Assembly: GCA_029948255.1 (NCBI GenBank)
Contig: JALIZF010001490.1
Location: 124,001-188,000 of the forward strand
Reading direction: 5' to 3'
Length of the DNA stretch: 64,000 nt
From: Telmatactis stephensoni
Lineage: Eukaryota > Cnidaria > Anthozoa > Actiniaria > Isophelliidae
Below, one piece after another: positions 23,364-35,999 of the stretch; position 1 is the first letter of the stretch, and every line of letters begins with the position of its first letter. The notes below the pieces were generated by a model that saw only the letters and a program-made list of their open reading frames with translations, did no database searches and was not told where the DNA came from. The translations under genes were made by a program, and so were the position numbers.

Positions 23364-26300
23364 ATGAATGTGCTAGAGGGTCTAAGAAACACATCTAAAG
23401 GTCAGCTGCGGTATGATCGATACTGGACACCAACTCAACACGAACTCGATCAGTGTTCACGATCGCCAACTCTTTCACGTGAATTTTCTGCAGTTATTGA
23501 TGATTTACAAAGATTGGATTTGCTTGAAGTTACTAACGAAGAAAAGAAACCACAAGTTGATAGTATCACGGACTCTGATAGCGGACGAGACCAAAAACTC
23601 GATTATACAACGAACAGTTTTGCTTGTACCGGTCCTGAACATTTTGATGCCAGCCATGTAAATCTGTTTCGTTATGAGGAAGAAAAGAAACAGGAAGCAA
23701 AGGACAGAATAGACGATAGAAGACGTCTTTTTACCACACATTCTGATAGGTTACAAGAAGAGAAAAAACTTACCCTTCGTCAGCTGGCTGAAGAAAGAGT
23801 TGATAAATTCTTAGAACTTGTCCAGAACTTGAAACAAGACCTTAGAAACTACGACTTACAAGCTGAAAGAAAGCAGAAAGCTTTAGTTCTTCAACACGAA
23901 AAATCTGCAGCTAGAGCGTCAAGGAAAGTACAACATGTTGTTGAGTTGAAGAAAAAGTTGGCTGAAGAAGAAGAGAAAAACAAAAGAGAATTGTTGGCTT
24001 TGCATCAATATTATCAGGAAATTAGTGATATTTACAAGGTATTGGAGTCAGTTACCATAAATTGCAAGTTTCAAAATGAGTTACAACCTAGAGTTGCAAC
24101 AATCATGGAAGAGGCAAAGAAAGTTTTGAGTCTCTCTCAGAATTCTCTCAAAGATTCTGAATCTGTTGGCAAAGCAGTTGATGGTACATTGCAACATCTA
24201 CCTGAATACTGCAAGATCATGAAAACTTTGCTGGAGAAAGCTAAACAAGCTGTAAATGATACAGAAAACAAGGTGAAAAAAGAAATAGCTGAGAAAGAGG
24301 TAAAAAGGAAGGAAGAGGAAGAAGCAAAAAGAAAAGAAGAGGCTAAGAAAAAGGAAGAACAATTAAAATCTGCAAGTGCTTCTCAAAATCTATCTTTACA
24401 TATCTCTACAAGTTCAGCTCAAGAATACAAAAGAGTAGAAAAACTGTTAGAGCAAACTACTAAATCACTTGAGGCCTTTATGTCAAATAATGACAAGAGT
24501 GTCAAGAAAATAAAGATGGCATTACAAAGAGCTATTACCACCCCTATCAATGCTATATCTGATCAATCTCCTGCACATTTAGTAGAAAAGATTAGAAGTC
24601 TTGCTAGTATTCTAAATGGTCAACAAATTGTTAATTCGTTTGGTCAACCACTGTCTACATCGGTACATCCTGATGCCCCAGTGAGTATATTTAGCTAGAG
24701 TATCATTAACCTTTTATTTACTTTATATTTCATTGTTAACAATGGACTCATTACATATACAATGAATCCCATTTGACACAAAGGTATTTGATATTTGTGT
24801 CTGTGTCATATCAAGTGTTAAATTTACTCAGAAAAAAAATCAGTGACCTTCTAAGTGCTGGACAGACAACATGGCCATCAAATGTCTGCATATGTAGCAG
24901 ATTTTGCAGACTTTTGCACAGTCATATCTTCACCACAGGATGTACTCCATGAAGGTATATAGAGCAGATTTTGTATGAAAGTGAAACGGCACGGCACATG
25001 GCATGGACACGACACAGCATAGTCATGGCACCAAACCTCACCTGGTGACTTCCTGTGCGAGTCTGTTTTGAGCCAACCAGATTGCTAGAAAATGAAAAAC
25101 AACCAATCAAATGAAAGAAAATATCACGATCATGGTACAGTACCATTACAGCACAGACATGCCATAGTTTTTTCACACTCATATGAAATCTGATCTATAC
25201 CAAAAAGTACCCTAAAATCTAAATTTCAACTATCATTTTGTTTTTGATTAATCTGATAGTTTTTGTTTGGGTGTCCTGTGGTATTCAAATCAGACTTGTT
25301 GTTAGTATATTGCACTCAATTCTGTTGATAACAAGTCTGATTTTGAATACATGTACATTACCAGCACCACCACTTGTTGCTTTGAACTGTGACAAGGTTT
25401 TTTGAAATAAGTGTACACAATATGAGTGGCTGTGTTGTATACCATATACAGATACGAGCCATATTAGGCAATTGTTTTTATATCATATACAATATGGACA
25501 CGGACATTGAATATTACTTATCAAACATCTAGGTGCTGTTTAAGCAATATAAAAGGTGCACTCATGTCTCTGTACTGTGATATACATTCATTACAAAAGA
25601 ACGTCACAGTTCAAAGCAATAAGCGTTAAGCCAAGACTGACTTGAATGCTGGTTTTATGATAGCAATGTATACAAATCAGACTTGTTCTGTAGAACTAAT
25701 TACAAATGTGAGCATTTTCACATGCTTGTTAGTAGATAGCACTCCATTCTATTGAAAAGAAGTCTGATTTTGGCTTGACGCTTAATTGTCACTCTGAACC
25801 ATGACAACAGTTTGTGAAGTAAGTGTAAACACGATGGAAGCTGTAGAGCAAGAGAAAAGCAAGCTTAGGAACAGGAGGCATAGCTGAGTGTTGGTGTTTC
25901 TCTTGCTTTTTGAGTGCTCTACATCTTCCAGAGTGTTTATATCACAGTACAGAGAGCTAAGTGATTGTTATATATTGCTTTTAAAAATATTTTGAATGTT
26001 CTAGTGAGAGCCATGTTTCTGTCCTCTGATATAGACATGGTATCCAGCCAATCAGTGTGTGTGTTGTATCTCAAATATTTTATAAATCAATATAATTATA
26101 GACTCTTTCACGGCCATGATTTTTCTATTGTATTTTCTAATGAATTGTTGAGTTTGATAATACCTTACAAAATATAAAGCTTAGACATCCAGGTTTCAGC
26201 TTAGACATTGCTTTCTAAATTGTCTGGTTTTTTTTTTGCAAAAATTTTCTTGAGAATTCATACCTAGGCTTTGTCAGAGAACATTTGACCACAGTGTGTG

Positions 26301-27870
26301 GCCAGACACTTTAACCTCAGGGCCCGGTTGTACGAAGGTTGGATAAAGTTATCCACCGGATAAGAGTTATCCACTGTATAGATTTTGTATAGATTTTATC
26401 CGATGGATAAGGATTTATCCGCTGGATAGCGCTATTTGCCCTTCGTACAACCGGCCCCTGAACTACATGTTGTTCCTGTGGCAAGCTGGGTGTAAGTTTG
26501 TATTTGTTCTCAGATTACTCACGACAAATGCTGTTTTATAACCCAAGTGGAATGATTTTTTTTGAGAGACAAGCTGCACCATTACTCATGGTGCTGTTAT
26601 ATATTTTATTTTATAGATAAAAATAAATGAATAAAAACACTATGGGTAATGGCGCCTGTAGTGCAATAGCGTGTAATGGACAAGTCCAACACCCATTATC
26701 CTGCATTTCTTTTATGCTTGTTTCAATTCTGTCTTACAGAAGCTTGGAGTGGCTTTAAATACCCTTAGAATGGAGTGCTAATTGAAGGGGGGGGGGGGGG
26801 GGGGGTAATTCTAAAGGGTCATATCCAACCTCTGGAAGATTGACTTTCAGGTTGAATAGCGTGGACCTTTGCATACAATTTCAACCTTTTTGACTGTGTC
26901 AGTTAAGCCCTCATCTTACCAAGCTGCACATTATTCTGTATTTAATCTTACTCTCTCTAAATCATTCCTTCCCAAAGACAGACAGTAAGAGCTAATTCTG
27001 AGAGTATGTGTATCTGTCTAAAAAGAACATCCCTACATGTACATGGTGTGCATTATTGCCACTGATTCAGAATGCTTCATGAAAAGATGGAATAATCCCA
27101 AGTCTTGATCATATCTATTTGAAACTTTTAGACTTTCATTATAATAATGTTATATCCTATGATTTCAGCTGTACTGCCGTCACCTCCTGGCCTTGAGGCT
27201 TGTTCAACAAGGTTCTCAGCAAGTCTCCTCAAATCACAATGCAGCATTTCCCATAGCAACTGTGGCCATTGGATTGTGGTCTGTTTTTCCAGATGTTGGT
27301 GACTTTATCCTTTCTCAGTTCTACAAGCAGTGTCCTTTTTTAGTCCCCATGTACATTCCACAATCAGAGGGAATGTCTGACCAAGAGTATTTTAAAGCTT
27401 TGGGCTACCTATGTGAGAATGGCGAAATCGAACCTCGAGACAAGTACTTAAAACGAATCTCTGGAACCATACGTCTATATGCTGCTATTGTTTCTTCTTT
27501 GCCTCCTAAAGGAGCTTCATCAAACCACCCTCATGGAATTGCATGTGGTTGGATGTGGCTTGCTAGGGTGCTTAATCTTCCACCTAAAGCAGACTACACT
27601 GCAACAGTTCTCTTTGAATTCCTTGATGTAGCTGGGCATGCCCTTCAAAGGCAGTATGGTAATCAATTTTGGAAGCTTATTCTTGTCATTGTTCGAGAAC
27701 TGATACCAAAAATCCGACAGATTACAAGCCCTTCGCAGAGTGGCCCTGTAGTCAGACTTGAAAGTTTTCTTGAAAAGGCTTTCCAGTTAAGATCCATGCA
27801 AAGACCAGCAGGTTATCTTGATGATAATTGGTGGAATTCAGCAGGCTTCTCTGGGATATATGGCAATTAG
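23364..27870 (+). CDS. GLE1: GLE1, mRNA export factor (two coding exons)
   Basis: Nuclear-pore-associated protein that, with inositol hexakisphosphate, activates the DEAD-box ATPase DBP5/DDX19 for mRNA export. Exon 1 (23,364-24,680) encodes about 439 residues: a divergent N-terminus, a long charged coiled coil (roughly residues 120-240) and a KEEE-rich stretch. Exon 2 (27,169-27,870) encodes the C-terminal HEAT-like GLE1 domain, with PIATVAIGLWSVFPDVGD, YLKRISGTIRLYAAI, HPHGIACGWMWLARVLN and FLDVAGHALQRQYGNQFWK. The exons join phase 0 at CCA|GTGAGT and TTTCAG|CTG. The predicted 672 aa is close to animal GLE1 (about 700). Met at 23,364 is preferred to 23,343 because MNVLEGLRN begins the folded-looking part; the upstream Met is possible. 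It is the only complete host protein gene in the window. Confidence 0.95.
25286..25346. repeat. Hairpin MITE-like repeat, copy 1
   Basis: CAAATCAGACTTGTT at the left and AACAAGTCTGATTTTG at the right. A related pair recurs about 390 bp downstream. Confidence 0.65.
25673..25773. repeat. Hairpin MITE-like repeat, copy 2
   Basis: CAAATCAGACTTGTTCT and AGAAGTCTGATTTTGG face each other. The following GTGAAGTAAGTGTAAACACG also echoes sequence after copy 1 (near 25,400), so the two belong to one repeat family. Confidence 0.65.
26318..26460. repeat. MITE with CAGGGCCCGGTTGTACGAAG ends
   Basis: About 20-bp terminal inverted repeats (CGGTTGTACGAAGG / CCTTCGTACAACCG) enclose a second inner palindrome of GGATAA/TTATCC motifs. 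This nested palindrome suggests a non-autonomous DNA transposon. Confidence 0.85.
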
Positions 27871-28620
27871 AAAACTTTGCTATCCATTAAATGACTCTAA
27901 GAATAGACCTTTCTAGAATTTGCATGAAAGGCCACATACATGTACAGTACCAAGTTGAGGTGGGGTTATCAAATCCAACATTTGCTGCATTTTAAAAACC
28001 CTAGCCTTAACTTGAATCCATGTTCATTCAAGCAAATTTGGGAAAGGTCTATTAGATCATTGAAAGTGAAAATGATGAAATATAATAGTACTGGGTACAG
28101 GGATTCTATTTAACTCATGAAATAGTTGGCAAACTTATAGTTAGTACTCAACTAGTACTCAATACATTTGTACTTATTATATTCACAACCAATGGATATG
28201 AGCAAACGCGCGTGCTGATTGGCTACTCTACTACTAGGCTATCAGCTTATATCCCGTGAGTAGAGAAAAAAACAAAATGGAGATGAGATTTTTGACAATT
28301 TAAAATAGCTTTAATTATAAAAATAGCTCAAAAATGGCTTGAAAATAAAAATAAAATTCCTTATTGCTCAAAATCAATTGGTTGTGAATATAATAAAACA
28401 GTTATTCCACTCAATCTCGTCGTCCATGGCTGATAGCTGACTCAGCAAAGCTTCGTCGGCTATCAGCTCATGCACGACTCAATTTCGTGGAATAATTGTT
28501 AAATATAGTCATCTTTCTCTTTCTTTCATGAGTTAATTAACATCACATCTGAATTGTGCTGTTTCTTCAGATCGTTTCTTCAACCAAGACAATTTTTTAC
28601 CTAGCTTCTGGGCTAAGCAG

Positions 28621-28672
28621 CCATCTTCAGGGTCAATCAGAAAAATATAAAACTTTCTGACCCTGAAGATGG
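28621..28672. repeat. 15-bp-arm inverted repeat
   Basis: CCATCTTCAGGGTCA and TGACCCTGAAGATGG separated by a 22-nt AT-rich loop, downstream of GLE1. Confidence 0.8.
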
Positions 28673-28890
28673 GTACCTTGACAAACAAGTATTAGATCAC
28701 TTCATCTGTTTACAAATTGCAGCAAGATTAGGATTTAGTATGCTGTTTTATCCTGAAGTATTTGAATTATACTACATGTATTTGTTATACAGCTATAACT
28801 TGTAAAACTTAGGATAAGTATAGGTAATTTGTCTGCTAGAACAATTTTAGTAACATATTAGAACTTATCAAAGTTAATAGAGCGGGAATG

Positions 28891-29115
28891 GTTAGGCAAC
28901 CCATTGTTCTATCTTTTTGTTTACTTTTTCCAACCGTGACCATGCACAAAACAAAAGTATTCCTACATATATCAGACAATCAGCCAATGGACACGTTTGA
29001 GTCAGATCAATCAAGCATTATAAATGAAGGTAAAACAAAAGATTGTGCACTCTCAAAGCCCTACTCAACATCTATTTTTGTTTGCTCCATTGAATAGAAC
29101 AATGGGTTGCCTAAC
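28891..29115. repeat. MITE with 22-bp terminal inverted repeats
   Basis: GTTAGGCAACCCATTGTTCT opens and its complement (AGAACAATGGGTTGCCTAAC) closes a 225-bp element. ATG flanks both sides as a possible 3-bp target duplication. A 69-codon ORF lies almost wholly inside and is discounted. Confidence 0.85.
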
Positions 29116-32100
29116 ATGTGCGAGAAGGCCTCTGCTAGTCTTTCTCTCATGAATGACCTACTAAAGAAGCTGGACAAAAGGCTCGACGATATGTGACTAT
29201 TACTTGCATGTATGGTAGTAAAAAGTGTCGAAGTTACATGTAAATTCTAATAAAATATACGAAACTCTAGTGATGTTGATTTGTTGTTATTCTAGTTTTC
29301 TTTGTACTTATTAACAATAGAGGTGTTGCATAATTTCCTAATTTGCATGTGTAACGTAAAATAACGTACAATAGTGGATTAGTGGTCTTATGCGGAACAA
29401 CTGATCCAGAAAGGGAAGGAAAAAGAACTAAAATGTCAAATAATGAAATATTTTGCATGCCTTTTGTGAAAATACAAAACAGAAAAAAAAGTTAACCCTG
29501 CAACGTGCATTGACTGTTGTACATTGTGCTGCTGTTTTAAGTACCATTTAAATTCACAAAAAATTGCAAGCCCAATAAAGGTACATATAGAACTTTATTA
29601 TACTTCACGGCATTTGTTTAATTACTGTTGATTAGCACTTGAACTAGTGCAAGAATTAATGGCCTGATAATCGATGAAATTTCCAGCAAAAGTGATAGCA
29701 TTTCATGATACATGTACATGTATGTTGCACTTCAATAGCATCAGATTGTCGGGTCCATTGACTGTACTGTACATTACACCTATTTTCAAAATTACGCAAC
29801 CTTTGCAGACGACACTTGAATGGCTTTTTGAGTGTTTTGACTACCGTCAATCAAATCTCCGCCTATTCGTTCTCCCTGAAGCAAGCTTAAATTTACATCA
29901 AAAGTCGGAAAATACTAAATGTTCTGTCAATTAATTCAAGTTTGTTTTGTTTCTGAATTTAGAAAGCTAAAATTTTACAAGTTCTAGTCGTTACAATTTG
30001 ATTTACAGAAGCTTAAAATCCAGACAAGCGCCACTAGGTCGCGTAATTTTGAAATTGGATGAAATCATCCGAGCAGGTGCGGTCAGGAATATAAACACTT
30101 GCGAGAAACTGCTTATCCGATAAAGTTTATGGGTGTTTCTCGAAGCGCATGTTATTTTAGATTTGTGTGATTTTACAGACACGTGTACGTGTGCCTACGC
30201 ACTCTCGAAATTTCTTCCGAATAAAATTAGCGGTCCAGTTATTTACCGAGTCTTTCAAGATATAAGTACAACGCATGCATTTTATCTTTTCTCCTTTATA
30301 TTCGCTTTTAAATTTCCAGCAAAAATTGTGTCACGTTTTGTCTATGATGTATTGTATTTTCGAGAAACTGAGGTGGTAATCAACCTCATTACCTTCGTAT
30401 GCAAATAGGCCCTTTGTGCACAGTATGTTGGAATGTAGCTCAATTTAGAGCGCAAAACAAAAGAATTTTAATGTCCTATTGGCATGTATTGGCTGGAAAC
30501 CATTCTTTTTGTCCTCCAAAATGCGCTCATTCGCACGTGCTGACCATGTGACATTCCCTTGAGAATTGCTCTTTTATGACGAACATGAAAGCATCAACTG
30601 CCAAGAGTGACATCGCACACTATGAAATGGGACTTCAAACAACGAAGGTAAAGAGGTTTACCGGACACAGCTTGAGATCGAAAAAATATTACGGCTCTCT
30701 TTTTCACTTCCATAAATGAGCTGTGGGAATCCTACGAGTCCTACAAATGACGTCACTATTCTACAAAGCACATCGCGAGGACGCCCAGCCGCTTGGGGGT
30801 TGATAGTTCGTCGTTCTGCTCAAACGACGCTTTCCACGTTGAAAATAAGGAAGTGGTAGTTGAAGCTGGTATATCCTACGAATCATTCCTACTATCAGGC
30901 TGTTCCTCAGAGATATATAAAGGACATGGCTTCAAGCGAAAGAAATGTAAGTACGTAAGCTTATGTAAAGAAATAGTTATACACACGAGAAAGAACAGAA
31001 GGATTGAAGTTGCTCCTCTCTTAAGTCACTTACAGTGAAAACTTACATATTTCTGGCCTTGTATAATACAGTCCGAAGTTAATAATAAGTGAACTCGTTT
31101 TAGTATAATTCTATGAACGTAGTATGAATGAATTCCGAATGTTCGGTTGAAACCCGAAATTAGCATAAGATGGCGTGACGCGTAAGCTTACTTTCGACTT
31201 AATTGTTTGATCTGAAGGGACGAATCAAAGGCCCGCATGGCTAACTCGTGGATATATCGTGAATAAATAGATATATCGTGAATATATATGTACCTAATAA
31301 AAGTAATGTCCCACTGCGTACACTGCAAACCTACTGTATATTTTGCTACCTTCACTCTAGCATATGTCGTTGGTTGACCGAAATGACCACAGGAATCCCA
31401 AGCAATACATTTTAGTAATAATATAAAAATTAGGTACTACCTAATAGCGGAGCTCCCATTTAAATAAATAATAATAATGTTTAAATACTTTGTTTTTGAT
31501 TCAAATGAATTGTGCTTCCTGTGGTAATAGGCAAACAAAGATTAGCATTTTGTTGCAAAAGTTGAAAGTAAAGATTATAGATCAAGCTTATAGTATTTGC
31601 TTTAGGGTTTGAAAAAACTCTCATCCTTCAGTCTCCTGAGAATTATAAGGCTTTCAAGGCAGTCACCACAGTGATATTTATTCAGATTTCAGTCAGATTT
31701 TATAATTGTCTTTGTAGCAGTGGTTCATAATTCTCAGAAATAGAATGCAAAATTCCCTCAAACTGATTTGATTCACATAACCATTTCAACATCTTTCAAT
31801 GAAAATTGTACATTGCAGAACGTCATTATATTTAGATTTTTCTGTCTTGATGGTATTGTGGCAATTTGTTTTTGTACTATGAAGTGTTATAAGGAGAGGG
31901 TCCTAGGGGTTTGCGGGATTGCGGGATTGACCATTTCTTTGTGCAGTATTGCAGTATTTTACAAAAAAAAAAAAACCGGGAAAAACGTTTTTACGGGAAA
32001 AACGATTTGAAATTGCGGTAATGTGGTATTTTTGAGGCCTGCGAGATGCGGGATTTTGCTTCTGGAGCTCGATAGAAAATTTCATGCAACCCAGATCCGC

Positions 32101-32559
32101 CGGTCCTTTATATACTACTAAAGTCTATTAAAATTGTAGATGTTCAATCCGCGATGTACAAAGGAAACAAATCTGGCAAAATTGTCCATTTACTGGCGGT
32201 GGTAAATTCTACAAAATTAAACTTAACTTGTTTAAAATAGTTTAGTAATCAACAAATGTACAAAAACTATTATAACTTAGTAGAACAATAATTATAGTTT
32301 TTATCTCGTAGTGTTGCTATTCCTTAAAATTGGTAAAATGAACTTGGAGAGGATTAAAATGTACAATTGATACAACTACTCGCTTGGATGAATGTGTTTG
32401 AATAAATTTGTTTGGCTTCGTGTTCTGTTTTTCCATATGTTTTCTAGCATTCAACATTCAATACAAGAAAAAATAAATAAAAATAAAATAAAAGTTTATT
32501 GTCGAGGTCCCAGTTTTCTTCACTCGTCTTACTAGTTTTTGGGTTTTCGTTCTTGCTCT

Positions 32560-33342
32560 TTACATGGTAATATTGCTTCTCCTCCTCCTCTTCTTCAAAA
32601 AAATTAAACCTTGGAATTGGGCTCTCCCTTCTGGTCCATAACGATATTCGGGTCTTAACTCACCATTATAGAAACGATTTCCAGCGGTGGGGTAAGCAGT
32701 GGTGATTCTTGGTGGACCCCCATCTGGTGGGTATGGGTGGATAAGCACCAACATGCAGTTCACCGTTTGATTACGATTATAATAATCGGTTCCAATCAGT
32801 CTGTTGTAAATCCTGCGCAGTACAATCAGACGTAATTCACCGGTTTCGGTGTTGGTCTTTGTTTCGTCAATGGTTTGTCCATCGCTTATAACTGTCTCTT
32901 CTAATAAATCGGCTATTTCTGTAAATACTTCGTGGCTCTCAATAACAAACTTGGAATTTCGATGATATTTCTATACATTATTTTTTTTTGTGTGTGTGTG
33001 ATAAACTTTAGTTAGAACTTGTAAAGATAAGATTACTGTTCATGAAAACCAGCTAGTGTCTTTTCGTGACCATGCACCCCTTTTTAAAGCAATCTTAAAA
33101 TTAAAATTACTTACAACAACTCGTCACAATTGTTACTGACATTTGCATCATCCACAGCTTCACTTAACTCACTTTCTGACCAACTCAAATTCTGAATAAA
33201 AATATAGAGAAAAATGTATAATTGTACGATACGTGTTGATTTTGTTGAAATAAAAAAAAACTGCTTTAGCATTTTAGAGTGGAAAAGTAATAAAAAAGGG
33301 CAACTTGCCAATTTCAACTTTTCTTGATCCTTTCCAGCCATG
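32560..33342 (-). CDS. Unrecognised multi-exon gene (hypothetical)
   Basis: A minus-strand coding-looking exon spans about 32,560-32,968 after a TATAG acceptor. It reads KYHRNSKFVIESHEVFTEIA at the start and LRLIVLRRIYNRLIGTDYYN in the middle, then HPYPPDGGPP and a basic KKRRRRSNITM end. Upstream lie an acidic exon (33,115-33,191, SWSESELSEAVDDANVSNN) with a GTAAGT donor and a possible first exon (MAGKDQEKLKL, from 33,342). I could not make the phases of all three join, so the model is incomplete. I do not recognise the family. Acidic plus basic exons and short introns resemble the other mini-genes between here and 46 kb. Confidence 0.4.
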
Positions 33343-33389
33343 ATAGCTTTAGTTTCTAGAGAGAATTTGCTACTTGGAGGCTGATGCAA

Positions 33390-35221
33390 CCTAGTCCTAA
33401 AGACCTACACAAATTGTGGTTTAGTGATAGGCACCAAGTGATTACCTGCTTTGCTGGAGGGAATAACAAATGCTGGGGCTTGAGAGGAAGCAGGTATTGA
33501 CTTACACATTACTTCATAGGCCTGCACAGGACATAATAGCAACCCTGGGATGCTCAACAAAGGGATCTGTAAAGAGTGCTGACCAAACTGAATAGTTTTG
33601 GTCCAACGAAAGGAGGACTAACAAACTGTACTCCATGGCAAAAATATCTGCTGGGGTCAAATGCCTTAACTGATGCTGGAACAATATTGGAAAAGAAGCA
33701 AATAAAAAGAATGCAAACAAAAAGGCTGCGTTATAAACTCTATCAACTAAGCAAGAAGGATCTGAGCCTTGTGGCTGCGAGCGAAGCGAGCAGCGACACT
33801 ATTTGTGGATGGATTTCCTGTGTTACGTACGACAGAGTTGGCCCGGGCCATTTGTTGTGGGCTTGCGGTCTTGAACTGTTGGTAGGCACGTACGTATATA
33901 GATGTAGTGAACGATGATTCGTGACGTCATCAAAATACGCTTGGTATTTCCAAAATATGCTTGGAATTCAGTATGGTCAGCGGTAAATCACTGCTCTGAC
34001 GCGACAGAATGCATGACTAAGCGATTTCTCGAGTTAGGAGCTGGATGTTTGGTTGTCGTTTTGAAGTAAGGTTTTATTGTTATTCAAATTTATTATGCAA
34101 AATCCACTTCTTTATGTTCGTGGAAGTATTCATCAAGGGCACGAACTGTTTAGTGATATTTCCGGGGAAGACAATGAGTTTTTCAGCGCTGTTGTGTGCT
34201 CAAGTTAGGCTCAGTTTTCAGCCGTCGGGGTTTCGTGCTACTCGCGGGCGCACGAAACCCCGACGGCTGAAAACTGAGCCTATGCTCAAGTCTGTCCGAC
34301 TCAAGAATGGAGTCGTTTTACTGTCGATCAGATATTAATTCAAGGCCATAGCATGTATTTTATGCTCTTCAAGGAGGTCATATCCCAGATATGGATATAT
34401 CCTGCTAGCTTTGTATTCGTGGAAGTGTTCAGCAAGGCCATGAACTGTTTAGTGATATTTCTCAGGAAAGACAATGTCCTTTTATGAGTTTTTCATCGCC
34501 GTTGTACGCTCGATCGAAGCAAGACGATATAAAGTTGCATTCCAATGTTCTCCTCTTCAAAGAGGTAAAATCTCTTTAGAAAGCCACACGATATTGCTAA
34601 ACTAAACTTCTGGTGAATCGAAATTTTGCTTTCTTTACGCAGACTACTCTCAGTAGTTCAGTTAAATCCACATATATTTATGCATTCTCTATACATTACA
34701 AGGCAAATTATGTGTCAGATATTTATCAAGCACTCTTTTAGCTGCCAGGGAGCGATGCACATCCTTTTCTAAACAAACTTTAATCAGTTAGTTTTATAAT
34801 CATTGCTAACACTGTTTGTGATTGTTTGAAAAAGCAATATATTTCAGTGAATAAAATGTACTTGTACATTTCTAAAACTTGTCAGTGTTGTCGTAGTCAG
34901 TTTTATAATCATTGCCAACGCAAGCCGTTTGTGATTGTTTGAAAAATTGCTTTAATTTACTCAAGATGCTAAATATTTTGAACTGTGTGTGTCCGACACT
35001 GATCCTGGAGAATTTAATATGTTCTGTAGTTCAATATTGAAGGTCAACTAGCAGTGTTCGTCATACAACGCACAGGAGATAGACAAGAAAGATATATCAG
35101 ACAAAGTGGCGTTACTTTCGTGAGTTTTAGGGGAACAGTTCTGCTAATGTGGATACACCAGCTATTTTCTGCTCGCAGCATTTCACTTTCTATTAGAAAC
35201 GGCTAGTACTATCTTATGCAA
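33390..35221. other. Gene-free repeat interval
   Basis: No supported gene. Includes a 77-bp perfect foldback (34,206-34,282), two copies of a GTTTGTGATTGTTTGAAAAA-type motif (near 34,820 and 34,930) and a segment that is the inverse of usherin intron 1 sequence around 21,000-21,430. Confidence 0.6.
34206..34282. repeat. Perfect 33-bp-arm foldback element
   Basis: TAGGCTCAGTTTTCAGCCGT and onward is followed after an 11-nt loop by its exact complement, giving a 77-bp cruciform-capable palindrome. It is similar in design to the 75-bp foldback at 21,166-21,240 but differs in sequence. Confidence 0.9.
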
Positions 35222-35765
35222 TAAGAAATTTCAAGATTTATCAAAAGAGACAACAGTATAATGACTGACATTTTAGAATATCATGTGTAATTACTTTTGT
35301 TTAACAAAATATTAAAGTTGATTATTTAAACTACAGTAGTTATATTTTAGTTAACACATTGACTTCGCATCGTAACCATGGTTTCTCTTTATTCAAGAAT
35401 ATGTTATCAAAGCCTTATTTTCATGGCTAGGCGGGTTAGATTCCCATTAGAGTGGCCAGATACCATTGCGCATTTTAACTCTAATTTGACAAAATGTTTA
35501 GATGGTTTAAAATTGATATACTGTGAGAGTAAAATGGATGCAAACGTAAACGTGCATTAATCATAAATTTATGTATTTACCTATTTTTTGATGTTTTGTT
35601 GGAGATGATTCCACATCATGATTTCTTTCTTCCCTTCATTTTCCACCACTTGTTGATGCAGTAGGGTGCACAGTTTCTCTGTGAACCTTTAGCTGGTTTA
35701 CACTCTCAAACGTTTGTGAACATTGTCTACAAACAAATTCGCGTTCTATCACGTATTTGTTTTTC
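35222..35765. repeat. Duplicated ~545-bp segment (copy of 42,502-43,050)
   Basis: Starts near GGCTAGT...AATTTCAAGATTTATCAA and shares AAAATATCATGTGTAATTAC-like and ATGGCTAGGCG blocks with 42.5 kb. It includes the last zinc finger of the gene at 42.9 kb. In this copy a CGA codon after the finger has become TGA, so the coding part here is dead. The match ends abruptly after the ACGTATTTG block. Confidence 0.85.
35640..35765 (-). pseudogene. Zinc-finger exon fragment (dead copy)
   Basis: The minus strand reads EREFVCRQCSQTFESVNQLK then VHRETVHPT, a C2H2 finger identical in pattern to the third finger of the gene at 42,859-43,213. A premature TGA and truncation upstream show it is a nonfunctional duplicate. 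Confidence 0.75.
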
Positions 35766-35999
35766 TCTTGAGTTTTTTTATTCGTAAACTGGACATAGTC
35801 CAAACTCGTGGCCAAGCACAGAGCATGAAGAACATGCCATGTGCTGGCCTGGAAGCATTATGTGTCTGCCATTACCTTTCTTTTTGCACACAAGACAACC
35901 TAAGAAGAAGATGTTGGTAACATTTAGTAGATATCGCATAGAAAGGTGCAAGCACATGCTTGTACTTACCGGTTTGCTCCATGTTGTCAGCAGTGTGCA

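Larger units (their letters stand above)
24681..27168. other. GLE1 intron with MITE-type hairpins
   Basis: A 2.5-kb intron. It contains paired hairpins ending CAAATCAGACTTGTT / AACAAGTCTGATTTTG, the 143-bp palindromic element at 26,318-26,460 and a 19-bp polyG run near 26,788. No extra exon is evident, because the GLE1 domain is continuous across the splice. Confidence 0.65.
27871..32558. other. GLE1 3' region and gene-poor interval
   Basis: Contains the GLE1 3' UTR, a hairpin at 28,621-28,672, a 225-bp MITE, scattered AT-rich and CpG-containing segments and a G/A-rich patch near 31,900-32,060. No ORF here has recognisable domains, exon-like junctions or a credible start context, so I annotate no gene. 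Confidence 0.6.

Noticed and set aside
28888..29097. 69-codon ORF with hydrophobic start
   Set aside because: Lies within a MITE between its inverted ends, so it is noncoding element sequence.
33514..33917. Opposed 68- and 113-codon ORFs
   Set aside because: No recognisable family, no exon boundaries and overlap on opposite strands. Perhaps a decayed repeat, but unsupported.
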